From Blastomussa wellsi (Eukaryota; Cnidaria; Anthozoa; Scleractinia; Plerogyridae): a DNA stretch of 64,000 bases. The notes beneath the pieces were generated by a model that saw nothing but the letters and a program-made list of their open reading frames with translations, was not told where the DNA came from and did no database searches. The DNA is taken from positions 28,723,038 to 28,787,037 of the forward strand of contig OX393562.1 of NCBI GenBank assembly GCA_947652115.1. The letters run 5' to 3'. This document shows, one piece after another, positions 11,157-23,772 of the stretch (its first letter is position 1; the number at the start of each line of letters is the position of its first letter). A program made the position numbers and the translations under genes.

Positions 11157-12487
11157 GTTGTTAATTCATATTTAGAAAAAAGACATTGGCATTTACAGAA
11201 TTGTCATCATGGTGTTTAAGTTGGGGTTTTTAACCAAGGTTGAGGTGTTTCCGTAGGTAGTACGTTGCGTTTTGTCATAAATAGATTCACCGATTATCAA
11301 GTTTAAATTAACGGCAAACTATGCATGCTGTTTCGGCTTTCTTTATTTCTTGTTGTTATAACCTAAAACGTTAAAGTAAACGAGGATTTTAAAAACGTTA
11401 TCGACTAAAATATCGGTGACCTGAAAGAATTAAGCTTATGTCTTGAAAGGCCAGTTTGTTTGCCGAGGGCGAATATAAATGGTATTCCACGTATACATTT
11501 TGATTTCGGGAATCTTCAGATTCAGATGACATTGATAAGCAGTCTCCGCACTGAGGTGGCGTTTTGTGTCACAAGTCAGTGATAATTCACTTTTTGAGAG
11601 AGCCAATGCCTTGAGTTATTTTAATCACTGGTGTATACCAGAAATTGTACATAGCATTCTATAATACAACAAGTCGGAAGGTAAACCTTGGGAGAATGGC
11701 CATGTTTTGTTTTGCCAGGAGCAGATGAAAACTAAAATTCTGTTTCGACTTTAATGGGAATTGGGTGAAGGAGACACATGTTTCTTGGATTTAATGATGA
11801 TCACGAAAAAGTAATCGCCAATGCTTAAGCTATTGAAGTCATTTGTCCCAGCAGCTATGTGATTTTCACAATTGTATCGCTGTATGAGAATAAAACTTCG
11901 AAATAGTTGGAAAGTGATGGTAGTTTAAGTACACATGCACTGTACTATATGAGTAAAATAATTTATTTCATTACAATAAAAAAGGATTATTTATTGTGCA
12001 GACTTCATATTTGTACTCCTCCCAGCATCTTCCAGTAGCTGGTTTTCATTGTAACGCCATCAAAAAATAAACTCGAAACGATGCAATGAAAAAGTCTGAC
12101 AAATTCAAATGTTATAAAATATTAATAGATAAAAAGCATCTCCAAGTCTCAAGTCTATGCGATACACCATTCTTGAGTTATTTACCGAAGCAATTCACGC
12201 AAATTTATAGAGCTCAGTATGGAAACGCCATGTTGGTGTCCAGCTTCAACATGGCGGCCGGAAATGAAAGACAACATCTGGCACTGACTTTTGCTATGAA
12301 AGCGATTGCTCTTTCCTCACGGTCTAGTGTATATACACATAAACATCTTTTCTAATACTTGAACTGTTTAAACTGCAAAAAGTTTGAGAAAAGACCTTTT
12401 CTTAGAGCACGACCGCTTTATGACGTCACGTACTGGGCGGAAATCTCGAAAATTCAACATGCTGTATTTCAAACACAAAGGATAAAT

Positions 12488-12602
12488 AACAATTATTCCA
12501 TGAGCCTGCGTTGGATATGAAGTGATAAAATAACCAACGAGCGCGTAGCGCGAGTTGGTTATAATCACTTCATATCCAACAAGGGCGAATGGAATAATTG
12601 TT
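12488..12602. mobile_element. Palindromic foldback element
   Basis: The left arm acaattattcca ... ttggatatgaagtgat ... aaccaac pairs with the right arm gttggtt ... atcacttcatatccaa ... ggaataattgt across a gcgcg/cgcgc centre. The outer word is shared with the element at 4.01 kb, suggesting one family. Confidence 0.75.
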
Positions 12603-14311
12603 TTAGTAAATTGTCAAACCGGGTTTTGCCGCCGATTTTTATTTCCACAATTTTAAAAAGCGTCCGAAAAGAGCATACAACTTCCGGTCACACGCGCCCC
12701 GACTCCCGACTTTCCATATGACGTAAAACTCCGACTATTGGCTCATAGTGGGAGTTTTTTAGCCAATCAAAAAGCTAGAAATGCAATAGTCGGAGCTGAG
12801 AATATACTAATATATAGATTTAGCCAATCCTAAAAGCGGTCAACTTCAAAAAAACACGTTACCTCGATGAGTTCTAACCTGAGCCCGCGATCTGGTCATG
12901 TGATACTGGTCAGCGGTTACCTCGATTTGACAGCTGTCAATTGACCATGGTTGCCCTATAACAAAGATGTGAGCTGATAAGGCTGACAAGGTGTTGACAA
13001 GGCATGGCTATTTATGGCCGCCATGTTGCGCGACTCCGTCGCCGTCGTCGTGCGTACGCGCCCACGAGCAATGCCGCTAGCCATGATAACCATGAGAAAA
13101 TCAACTCATGGGTTTCGTTTTCTTTCCCATATGACTATGGGGCTCCGCTTGGCGGCCCTTTGGGCCGCCGGAGCTCCGCTACTATCTAGCTGGAAACTTG
13201 ATATATTTTTGATATATTTTAGATATATTTTTAGGATTTCTTTCACTTGATGACAATAAAACTTAAAGCAGGCCCAGCGAATATTGTTTTTAAAATTTTA
13301 TGACGTCACTAGAAAACCAAGAATATGTTCCTGTTTAGTTTTTAAATTCCGATACCGAGGTGCCACCAGAAAGGCTCTTGTAAAGAATAGCATTTCAACA
13401 GAAACTGTAAGACGGAAAAAGGGTGTTGGTGTGTTAAAATTTCTTCACATCCTTCTTCTTACGCAGATCATATCTAATTTTATTCATATTTACAACCACG
13501 GGACATTCGAACACACAATGTGTCCTGTCCCAATCCACCGTAAGAAAAAAAGATGGCGGCTGTTCATTTTACCACGATACCTTGCGAACCAAACAGAGCC
13601 AACTGGGCATATAGAAAGGTATGGTATAACGGAAGTCGTCCCTTGTACTAGCAACATCGCTATAAGAGAGGGGCCTTATGCCAAACAGTTGGTTGTGTGC
13701 ATACATGTAAGAGACTTTTCATTGTAGGCATTTTGTTTCTGCTTGATTCCATCTCGCAAAAAATTAGCAACAAAAATAAGCGGAAATAAGGCATTACGGG
13801 CCCCAAAATAATTGTTTACTGACCTGTTGTTAATTTGCCTTGGAAAGAAATGGAAAGAGGGATTGATATATATGAAATATTTGCTTACGAATAGGATTTT
13901 TATGTTTTTCCCTGACAATCTGATGTTAAATTATCTTTGCGTTACGGGTTGCGTGACAACATCCGGGCATTTGCCCAGAGGGCATGGGGATAAATGAAAG
14001 GATGTCCCTCCCTACAGTCAATCGCTGTCGCGTCACTCAATTCTTTCCAACATTGGTGCTGGTATTCTAACATTGTGTTGGGGCCCAGCAAACACGCTTC
14101 AGAATATGCAGCACTGATTTATGTGTAGATGGGAGGAAGAGGAAAACATGAAACTGGATTTTTCAAAATTATGAACCCCTTTCCACGTTGTACTCTAAAG
14201 GCGTTGTTTCGCCTGTCAAAAACACAATGTAATAAGGATAACAGCACTGAACTAGGGATGGAGAGTGGAAAAGGAAACTGTCATTCCTTTTCCTTTGACC
14301 CGGTTTTGAAA

Positions 14312-14400
14312 TATAGAGATTTGAAATATGTAATATATTTGAAATATATTTGAAATATATTTGAAATATATTTGAAAAATATTTGAAATATATATAGATA
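14312..14400 (+). repeat. AT-rich 10-bp microsatellite (ATTTGAAATAT-type)
   Basis: Tandem copies of about ten bases, ttgaaatata with small changes, run for some 90 bases. Confidence 0.8.
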
Positions 14401-15015
14401 ATGATATAAACAGTAAAAATGAAAACCCTGCAAAATTGAACGAAATGAAAGTAAATATTGCTGGGTGTGTTTAATTTCGAGACAATTTCATTCAGCTAAA
14501 AAGTTCCTAGTTTGATGGTGCAACGTAAAATTTCTCCGAGTCTTTGGTCTGAATTTTTGACTGCTGACCGAGATACCATGCATGTCGACTGGAAAACCTG
14601 CACGTCCCGACTTGGTTTGTAGATGGGCTAAGAAAGCATGGAATAAAGTCTGCAATGTAATACTATTTGGATTACAATTTTTAGTATTCTTGGTTTTCAT
14701 GTGACGTCATGAGCCAAAAGTAGGCACTATGACAGCGCAATTGAATTCCAGATGGTTTCTCGGGCATCACGGCAGCCATATTTGTGCCCCATGGAAGGAC
14801 ACAAATATGGCGTCTCCATACTGAGCTTTGTAAATTTGCGTGGAACATTTCGGCAAATAGCTTGCGAAAGACATACCGCACAGGCCTGAGACTTTGGGAA
14901 ATTTTTTATTTATTTGTCATCTACACTATCCGAAATTCTTAGCTTCTGTAGTTGAATTGTTTCGAATTTACTTTTTGATAGCGTGACAGTGAAAACCAGC
15001 AATTAAAATAAACAT

Positions 15016-15190
15016 CAGGGGCGGAACTAGGGGTGGGGTGCACGGGGTGCACACTGTCCCCCCCCCTGTCTGAGATAACCTGTGGCTTTCTAATATAACT
15101 AGGTTTTGCAAAAGTTTGTTTACGTCATCCGTCAGTTACGTCATTCTTTAGTGGTGCACCCCTCCTAAGAAAATCCTGGAAACGCCCCTG
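15016..15190. mobile_element. DNA-transposon-like remnant with CAGGGGCG ends
   Basis: It starts CAGGGGCGGA and ends CGCCCCTG, giving inverted ends with partial pairing inward (tagggg, tgcac). There is no ORF and no clear target duplication, so it is a non-autonomous remnant at most. Confidence 0.5.
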
Positions 15191-15479
15191 AATGTTGTTC
15201 TTCTTGCTATTTATCCCAGCTAACCATTGTATTCGCTTCGTGGCTATGTTATGGTTATAACTATGGTTATGATAACATAGTGAGAGGCATATCGTGTCCC
15301 CGGGGCTGATTCGTATCGATGCTTGAAGTAAAATTCGAATTAAACACTTTAAGGAAACAGATCTGGGCGTGGCTCAGAACCCGTTCTATGCCTGATCAGT
15401 CTTTGCTTGATCCGTCTTGTTTCTTAATGTGCAACTATAAATGATACCTTGACGGATAAATACATTGGCGTTCTGTGGT

Positions 15480-15674
15480 GGCATGTACTAAAACCAGGAA
15501 CACCGGAACATTGGAACACCGGATCACCCAGAAACGTGGAACACCGGGAACACCGGAACACCCCGGAACACTAGAATTTTATTTTATTCTACACATTTTT
15601 TTTAGAAATTTATTGGCAGTGACGTCATTTCTGGTGTTGCGGGTTGTTCCGGTGTTCCTGGTTTAGTACATGCC
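15480..15674. mobile_element. Foldback element with internal GGAACACC tandem repeat
   Basis: The left end ggcatgtactaaaaccagga pairs with the right end tcctggtttagtacatgcc. The arms carry repeated ggaacaccgg / ccggtgttcc words (15500-15570, 15645-15660). Confidence 0.75.
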
Positions 15675-16639
15675 TTTTGTGGTGATCAGTCGGCCTGAGT
15701 AACGTGAGCCCAAAATCCTTAATATAAATTGCTAAGCAAGACGGCGAGAGCCTCCGTTCTTCCATATGGGAGTCCCCCGGATTATTTGTTGTCAGGTTGA
15801 TAGCAATCAATAAGCGAAAGCTAACAGATCACACCTTGCGCAGATAATTACTGAATAAAAAAGCAACGTGTTTCTCGTATTTCACACCTAGTGCCTAGAG
15901 CGTAGGATAAAATTGTGTTAGTGCCGTAACAGGTTCAACATGAACATCATAAACGAGTATTTTTGAAAGCCATAAACTTTTACGGCCGTTGGGAATTAAG
16001 TATTATCCATATCTGTATTCAATAAAGACAACTGTGGAACAGAAGAATGGAAGATGGTAAGCAGGACTATGGATTAATGCGACTAGAAGTTTTAAGTGGC
16101 GTTGCCAAGAGCGGTTTCGAAACGTAAAAGATGCTGCTATTAATGAATCAAGTTCACTGCAAACATAGCTTTACTTTAGCATCACTGTTATTCTTATTAT
16201 TAAACCAATCTCATTTTAAACGAAGTTACTGTTATACTTTTCAAGCCTAAAGCAGGGTCGTACCTAGGATTTTTTGTCTACGGGCGCAAACTCCGCACAC
16301 CTTCACTTCCTACAAGAAATAGCCTAGCAAAATCAAACACTATGTAAAATGTAGCCGTTTTTGTTCGATGGCAAACGCCGCAAAATGAAACATTTCACAT
16401 GCTTTCAACCGGATCAAAAGCGTGTGAAATTTTTCCGACTTACCATTATAGAGGTATGAAAATTTCGCAATTATCCAGGCATTTTGGAGAGACTTCTTTT
16501 ATAGCATTTGAATCGTTTTGTGGGAATGGATTGCTGTTCGAGGACATCGCACTTCACTCAAGTTGGGCGTTAACCGCTGGCCGTGTTATATTTTAATTTG
16601 TTTCTACGAGCCGACCAACCTCAAGACCACCTCTTCTCT

Positions 16640-16716
16640 CCTTCGCAGCCGTTTTGGATTACCACGTAACGTTTTCCCTTCGCAGCCGTTTTTGGGATGT
16701 GACGCAACGTTCCTTC
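16640..16716 (+). repeat. Two tandem ~38-bp units
   Basis: ccttcgcagccgtttt plus a diverged gta/acgcaacgtt tail occurs twice in a row (16640-16677 and 16678-16716). Confidence 0.55.
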
Positions 16717-19700
16717 TAATGAAACGGCTGCTGACAACCGAACCACAGTTCCTTTCCCATTGTGTTGTGGTTTGTTTGCGCTCTGTTGAACTAGCCAGTC
16801 ACATATCAAAAAAGTGTGGATGACGTAAGCGTAAAAGGATCGCATGTGACAAAGAGACAGAGTCCCTGTGGTGTTTGCGATGTGTGAGCCGTTGTGTTTT
16901 CAAACTGTTTCGCTTTAAGAAGAGTGTTTCCTTTAATAAGTGAATTGCCCATCTTAAAACAAAGAATTGGAAGGTTTTTGAAAAAGGCCTACTTCCGCGC
17001 TATATGCGGGGTTTTAGTTCAATAGAATCACAATATCGGCTAGGTCTGTCCGGTTTCCTGGATCGTGGAGTCATATCAAAATGCTTCCCCAGTGCGGTTT
17101 CATTTGGCTTTGGATCAAAATATTCGCAAGGACCAGGAGCCGATTACCCCTGCAAGGACTGAAACTTTCTAGACTGCCTATCAAACATTTTGTCTCTTCG
17201 GCGCTGTGTAATTTACGTTTTTAACAGCCTTGCTCGTTGCGGTATTCCTCATGGCACCACATGATTCAACTGTAGATGCAGAGATAAAAGACGGTCTCTA
17301 ATTGGACGAGTCTCCGATGGCGAATTTGGCGCGAGAAAGTTCTTGAAAATGGAACTAAAGCTGTGATTGGCTTATATCGGGAAAAGAATATGTGGTTTGG
17401 TTGTCAGCACCCGTTTCTTTTGGGGGGCGAGACGTTGCGTGGCAAAAAACCAATCCGGCTACTAAAGGTAACTAGACCAACCCAAACTCACCATAAATGC
17501 ATTTCTATCAACCATCTCGGATGTTGATATTTGATCAAACTTATAGATGAGTTTGAAATCTTTCACTCATAAGGCTTAAAATTGTTCATTTAATAAGAAA
17601 AACATCTAACCATTCTAAGATGTTGCAGTCGCTTTTGTTTCATACGTTATGATGTTATGAAAGCAGATTTGGAGTAAAGTACTTTGGACAGAACAACGCA
17701 TTGCGGATGTGGGAAAGTTAATAAAATCATTTGAAGCATCATTGATATAGTTTTGTTTTTTTAGCGTCGTTTGGAAAGAGGACAGCATTTTTCAAGTTCA
17801 TTTTAAATAGAAAACTGTATTTACATGTTTATTGAAAATGATGCCATGAAAATGAGCCTACTTGCAATTAGTTTACTCCAACAATAACAAGGGTAGTGCT
17901 GTTAAAATAGTGTTGTTGACACTTCACCCACTGTAAAAAAATATATGTTTGGAAATAACACATCAAGGCACTTGTTTCGCACTGAAAAAATAACTGAATT
18001 GTGACTTAGTTTCGTTCACCAACTGAATGAAGTGATGTTTTATCAGTTATCAGTTTTCAAACTCTGTACTGATGTTGCTTAATAAGCTGTGACCCTTATT
18101 TTGGACCAAAGCATCGATAGCGTATAAAACTCTACGTACCCAAACCTTTTAAAAGAATTCTACAATTATGAACATTGCGGTTAAACTTACTTCGGGGTGG
18201 GCTAAAATTCTTTGATGGAAACTCCTTCCTTGCTGCGATTAACTGCGAGATAAAACGGAAATGAGGAGACGCCGACATAAAAAGGAACTAAAATTTGATC
18301 AACCCAAAAAACTTAAATACATTTTTCGAAAAACGGTCAGAAGTAATTTTTGCACCCAAATTAACATTAATATAACGCGAGCTTTAAAATTGTACACCAA
18401 AAACACCTGTTAAAAAGATATGCTAGACGGAAAATGTATTGAACTTGACAATGAATAAAAGTGAATAATGAAGAGATTAGTCCGACAAACAACGTACAAC
18501 GTACATACACTTCAGTGCAAATCGTTCATAAATTTTTTAAGGACTTGCACTCAAATTTTCTAATGATCTGTAAGAACAATTCATAAGAGAAATTCGATGC
18601 GTGTACTGTGTGTTAAATAGTAAAAGTCAAACTTTATTTTAGGTTGGTTTGCGATTGATCATGTAAATATTGGTTCATTATTGGGAATAAAGTGCCAAAT
18701 ATTGATCGATCAAGCATCGAGGTGGTATTCAGCACAAGTCGCAAACCTATCGCACTCTAAAAAATTAAGTGATATCAGACGTATGTAGAGTGATCGAGTA
18801 AATTTTTCCTTATTTAATAAAGCAATTAATTATTGCTTATTCGAATGGTTTTTTTGGAGAAAGATAAATAAATATCTACACAGTTTTAAACTACCTATCC
18901 AAATATATATCAGACCTAAAAACATACCTTTCTATCCAGATTTTCTTTTCTAATATTGAGACAATATCCTGATTCTATTTTGACTGACTATCTACTAAAA
19001 TGTTTACTGTCAGCTCCTCGGGCGTTTCTTATAGAGCTTTCTTTTCTTAGCAATTTCAAAAATGCAACGCAAGCAATAACATCATTAATAACTATAAACT
19101 CAAAATTTCTTAGAAAGTAAAAGTTAAATCAGGTGACGATTTTTTTCTTATCACAAACTGTGCATTGAAAGCTTGAAAGTGTGGGGGCTGTGTAAAGTGT
19201 TTCTGATCGGTCAATGCTGTAACAGGGAAACGTTGTTGGAGGCATGGTAAACTGAGTTATCTCTAAAACATCTATATTATTGCATGTAGGAGTGGAAAGT
19301 TTTCGGCTCAGTTTGCTTCCGTTTTACCACATCAGGAACAGCAGGATTTTCAGGAAAAAGAGCGCTTTAATGATAGCGAAACGTGCTGAAACATTTATAA
19401 AGAAGTGCGTTTTATTGGCCCGCCGCGCGCTTCATTTATCATCTCAGTCAGCTTAGCAAAAGACCGCCTGCGTGCCAACGTTTAAAACATCTGTTTTTAC
19501 TTACAAGCTTGCTACTTGCAAGAAGATTAGCTTATCAGACAGGTACACGAAATACGACGCCCTCCTCAAAAACCTTAGTTTTCAAAGGATATTTCCACCG
19601 AGGTCACTGAGTGAAGGTAAGAAATACAGTTACACATTGGTCTGTCATTTCAATCAGCAACTTGAAAATCGGCTTGTCAGCAAGCTTGGTTATGCAATAT

Positions 19701-20286
19701 ATAACGTTATAAAAACCGGCTTCATCTTAGGGCCGCCTTGAACGAAAATCTTGCGTCAGAAGCATTCGAAATATACCACTGCTCCCGAAATATACTGTTA
19801 GGAAACCTAGATAGAGCAAAATTCGTCTACATTGCTGCAATAATTTTACACATGATCCTTGGTCCCGAGATTCTCAAATGATGCAATGTAAAGAGATTGA
19901 ATTGTGAAGTGAAAGTCGCGTTTTAATTATTTTAATTATGCTGATTGCACATGACAAAGTTGCCCATATTGTTCGAAAACAGACATTTCCTTGCAATGAA
20001 GTTAAAAGATTCGGCATGCACTGTTCCGCAAAGCCTAAACTTAACTTCATGATCTCGTCATCTCAGCACAGACGGAGCACCCTATGTTTGTTGTTGTAAA
20101 TGCTGTTCGGAACTTTAGACTTCCGGAGACAAGATGGGTTGAAATTTTGTTCCACTAGTGGAGATATCAAAGACATCTTTTACCTTTGTGTTTTAATAAG
20201 GTTTCACGAAAATGCTAATATGAGTCACACGAGGTGTCTTTGCCATTCCGAACTGTATAAGCCGTTCTCTGGCGAGATTAACTATA

Positions 20287-20516
20287 TAGGGACCTTCAGA
20301 TCAGAGCACGAGTACGAGATCGAGTACGAGTACGCCTTTCGAATTTCAACCCAGTTACGGTCCCAGAAGCCTCACTCTTCCCAGTTGCTAACCAGTTGAA
20401 AAGGAGACTACCGGTGCAAGATTGCTGAAAATGTGAAAGCATTGGCACGAGAACTTAGTTTGAAAAGTTGTATTCGTACTCAATCTCGTACTCGTACTGC
20501 GATCTGAAGGTCCCTA
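20287..20516. mobile_element. Palindromic MITE inserted in the left arm
   Basis: The end tagggaccttcagatc pairs with gatctgaaggtcccta, and inner gagtacgag words pair with ctcgtactc. The uninterrupted right arm shows the empty site. TA flanks both sides. Confidence 0.75.
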
Positions 20517-20672
20517 CTTTCCGACCGAAGACCAGTACTTGAGAGATAGGGAAACAAGGCAGGCAAGCCACCGCGGGCAACCGCTATGGGGCACTACTTC
20601 AAGCTTGAATTGTTGTAAAATTTGAAAATTATCACCTTTTTTCACCGGCCCCTAATCAACAACATATTTTGA

Positions 20673-20855
20673 AAAATTCACCATCACCTTCACTTACGAC
20701 AATTCTTGATGATATCGACATTGCTGAACCTAGCAGTATGCAGGACGCATGTCACATAAGAACTCAGTAAAATGACCTCGCTCTCCCCTGTCGGGGACTC
20801 AGAGTTTTTCTTTGTCCCATACTCGTGTCATGTTGATAAATTAATCTTTCATAAT
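20673..20855 (+). mobile_element. Tandem-SINE fragment lacking its tRNA-like head
   Basis: The sequence matches the reverse complement of SINE family B at 22.2-22.55 kb. It includes gtcggggactcagagttttt and ataagaactcagtaaaatga. The order of the pieces is that of two adjoining tandem units. At the junction ctctcccctgtcggg the ~80-base tRNA-like part is deleted. The insertion point is shown by the intact right arm of the inverted repeat. Confidence 0.6.
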
Positions 20856-21577
20856 TTGCCATGTTGTGGCCGAGTTTAGGCTTCATTTGTCGAATTCCCT
20901 CTGAGAAAAGCGAAGCTAAAGGCTTTAACACATGATTTGTGGCAGACTCGAGGACGAAAATAAGGCTAATTCAAATTCTTTCAAATTCCCAACCCTCCCC
21001 GGGAGTCCGGTATTGGCTGATTTTATACGAGCCGCATGTTTTAAATTCCTCTGTCCCCCGACTCAGATCATAGTTTGAAACCTACCTGCATGGAGGACTT
21101 TAGTTTCGCTTTTCTCGGAGGGAATTCGACGAATGAAGCCCAAACTAGACCACGACATGGCAAAATAATTATGTTGTTGATCAGGGAACGGTGAAGAAAG
21201 GAAACAATTTTTCCAATTTTGCGACAATTCGAGCTTGAAGTAGTGCCTCATAGCGGTCGCCGGTCGCGACTTGCCTGCCTTGTCTCCATTCTGTCTATTA
21301 CCGATCTTCGACCCGAAAGCAATCTCGCTAGAGGACGGTTTATAAAGATCGGAATGGCAAAAATACACCACGCGTGACTCAAATAATATTTTCTCGAAAC
21401 TTTATTAAAACATAAAGGTAAAAGATATTTTTATTTCCACTAGTGGAACAAAATTTCAACCAATGGTGCGTCCTGAATATAAAATCTCAAGTTCCAAACA
21501 GCATTTACATCACGCAAACGGAGGGTGCTCCCGCTAAATAACCGAATTTCTTGCAGATCGACGAAAGCTAAGGAATA

Positions 21578-21939
21578 ATGAAACTGTCTACTTCTGCCAT
21601 TCTAGTTATATCATTAGTCTTTTCTGTTCTACTTCCTTGCGACGTGGCCAGTCAACGGCGTGCGCGGAGAGCCCTTGATGTCCGATTTGGGCGGAGCTTT
21701 GTGCACTCTGATGACACAGAGAAAATAATGAATGCAAGAACAATCGCTGCAGGAAACAGTGGATGGGAGAAATCTCAACAAGACACTAGAAACATCGAAA
21801 ATTACAGGTAATTGGAATTATTGAACGACAAACCAGCTATCATTGATGATGTTCATGTTGCTTAAACCTTTTTTCTTACTTGTCTTTTAGGCCCGACGCA
21901 AGCGATGTGCCAAATAAACAGATAACCAATGAAGAATGA
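21578..21939 (+). CDS. RFamide-type neuropeptide precursor, single RFGR copy (N1)
   Basis: Two exons, 21578-21807 and 21891-21939, encode 92 residues. Residues 1-25 are a signal peptide (MKLSTSAILVISLVFSVLLP). Then follow RRARR, a dibasic convertase site, and ALDVRFGRS, where Gly would supply the C-terminal amide and Arg the cleavage site. The predicted peptide is ALDVRF-amide, probably a secreted neural or endocrine signal (inference from the processing rules). The remaining ~50 residues are polar and without motif. An acceptor tttcttgcag ends at 21556, just before the ATG, implying a 5'UTR intron. The 83-base intron splits codon 77 in phase 2. Both features recur in the genes at 25.4 and 32.6 kb. 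Known anthozoan RFamide precursors carry many peptide copies; this one has one. AATAAA lies at 21944 and again at 22144. Confidence 0.7.
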
Positions 21940-22143
21940 TAAAAATAAATGATGAGCAACTTAAAGCTCTCACCCAAGCCTTTATGCTTTCTGGGATTAT
22001 TCACAGCAAAGAAATGGAAATGTTAAATTCATAATATACCCGTTATTAATTATCTTACAATTATGCCATTAAGTGAATACAAGAATCATTAATCCTAATT
22101 TTGTCATTCTGGCTGTGTCAGTAAACTGTTCTGTCTTTGTTTA

Positions 22144-22149
22144 AATAAA
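22144..22149 (+). terminator. Candidate polyadenylation signal of N1
   Basis: AATAAA about 205 bases past the stop. Another copy only five bases past the stop (21944) makes the choice uncertain. Confidence 0.35.
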
Positions 22150-22196
22150 ATAAATATTTTGAAACTGATCTCAAAAGTAATAAAATCGATCTTATA

Positions 22197-22552
22197 AAAA
22201 CCCATGACCTCCCGGACACCGGGCGGTCGCTCTATCCACTGAGCTTCGAGAACACATGGAGAGCGAGGTCATTTTTACTGAGTTCTTATGTGACATGCGT
22301 CCCGCATACTGCTGGGTCCAGCAATGTCGGTATCATCAAGAATTGTCGTAAATGAAGGTGATGGTGAATTTTAAGCTCGGTAAATTTAATGTGAAAGATT
22401 AATTTATCAACATGACACGAGCATGGGACAAAGAAAAATTCTGAGTCCCCGACAGGAATCGAACCCATGACCTCCCGGACACCGGGCGGTCGCTCTATCC
22501 ACTGAGCTACGAGAACACATGGGGAGCGAGGTCATTTTTACTGAGTTCTTAT
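22197..22552 (-). mobile_element. Head-to-tail dimer of tRNA-derived SINE family B
   Basis: On the minus strand the tRNA-like head has an A-box-like tagctcagtggatagagcg and a B-box ggttcgattcc followed by tgtcggggactcag. A second head lies 263 bases further on (22197-22245 versus 22460-22508). Between them is a tRNA-unrelated body. The heads are pol III promoter-like but the structure is a SINE, not a working tRNA gene. This tandem arrangement also explains the permuted fragment at 20.67-20.86 kb. Confidence 0.7.
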
Positions 22553-22936
22553 TGTTTGCGACCGCCTTTATTTGCTATCTACGGACTATAGGGATGCTGC
22601 TTCAATTACATGTAATAATAGTTCGCCACTAAATTTTCTCTGGTTCTGATTGGTTTAAACTGGTCACGTGGCGCTATAGTGCCCACGCGCAGGGCGACAC
22701 AATACCAGCTAGTGCCTGTCCGAGGAAAACGCCCGGATGAATAGTGTCCGTCCGCGTAAATAAGCTGCTGTTTAGAGAATTTCTTGTCTGGTTTTGATTT
22801 AGTTGGTTCCTTGTCTAGTTTTAACTCGTTTGCTTCAAGTCTTTCGTCCAAAAAAGTTATCAAACAATAATTCAAAACGGTCGCTTTTTAATGGCGCATG
22901 CGGAAGAAAATTTAGTGATGGGCAATGAAGACATTA

Positions 22937-23099
22937 GAGTGTTTTTGTCTCGGAACTATCGGTCTGATAGTTGCCCCTTGGAAATTTGATGTTCTCAAAA
23001 CAAGCATATTTGCCTTCTTCGCTTCTCAGGCAATGTTTTAAGAACATCAAATTTCCGCGAGACAACTATCAGCCGATAGTTCATCGACAGAAACACTCT
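22937..23099. mobile_element. Palindromic foldback element
   Basis: gagtgtttttgtctcggaac ... ggaaatttgatgttct pairs with agaacatcaaatttcc ... acagaaacactc. An inner ctatcgg/ccgatag also pairs. Confidence 0.75.
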
Positions 23100-23772
23100 A
23101 TATTATTTAAATAAACATGTGTTCACGAGTGCCTTAATAAAATTGTTAGACCTTGCACCTTCCAGTACCGTATTAGTAGTTTCTCTGACACAGATGAAAT
23201 CAAATGACTTACACTTAACTTTCAGAACTTTGGAAGCAATTCCTTTGATTTGATTGAACCCTCTTAGTATTACTTTCATGCAGAAACACCATAGCTATTT
23301 AAGTGAAGGGATGAAGAGTCAAACCCCTATCTATTTATCCTTAGATTAACTTCATTCTCTCAACGTCCGATGAATATTTCGGGTTATCCGTTGATTTGTA
23401 AGTTACTACTTCTAGTTTTGTTTCTGCTCAATGATTGATTTAGAACGGTCCATAAATTTCTTGTCTCTAGACAACAGCAAGCAAAACTTTGAAGATTGAG
23501 GCTATCGATGTGTTTTTATCCAAATCGATCCAAACAAATTGCGCACGTCAATTTCGTATCTGTCGTCACCTTTTTAGAAACTGAGTTACAGAAAATGAAT
23601 TGTCCTTGACCCCGACAAGTGTCGACGTCTTTTCTCCCGTTTTTCTTAACAATGATTTTAAGGGTAGTTCTTGGTTTTCTGGCAAGAACAAGAAAGTAAG
23701 ATGGCCGAATTGTTAGAATTGGTATTGTAAATCAATCTGGGACGAAAGGAGTCGGCCGATCAGTCTGATCAC

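Larger units (their letters stand above)
11160..20070. other. Gene-free stretch, repeats only
   Basis: No ORF here has a signal peptide, a recognised motif or convincing splice sites. The longest (13284-13727, plus) has no recognisable composition or family. The stretch holds the repeats listed separately at 12.5, 14.3, 15.0, 15.5 and 16.6 kb. A weak imperfect foldback lies at about 18.64-18.75 kb (ggtttgcga ... tcgcaaacc). Words common near coral genes such as catggcggcc occur at 12.25 kb. Confidence 0.5.
20074..21531. repeat. 1.46-kb inverted repeat next to the 21.6-kb precursor gene
   Basis: The right arm, 21102-21531, is the reverse complement (diverged) of left-arm pieces 20074-20283, 20517-20672 and 20856-20915. 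Shared words include ccactagtggaacaaaattt, ctacttcaagct, atgttgttgat and gaattccctc. The left arm is broken by two insertions, a palindromic MITE (20287-20516) and a SINE fragment (20673-20855); the right arm is intact. The outer right end lies 46 bases before the ATG of the RFGR gene, so the arm covers its immediate upstream region. Confidence 0.75.

Noticed and set aside
13284..13727. Plus-strand ORF of 147 codons
   Set aside because: No signal peptide, domain pattern, splice context or protein-like composition; expected by chance in this much sequence.
22197..22552. tRNA genes on the minus strand
   Set aside because: The A- and B-box-like heads are real, but each is followed by a conserved non-tRNA body and the unit recurs, so these are SINEs. 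The same holds for the heads at 25.53, 44.5 and 54.13 kb.
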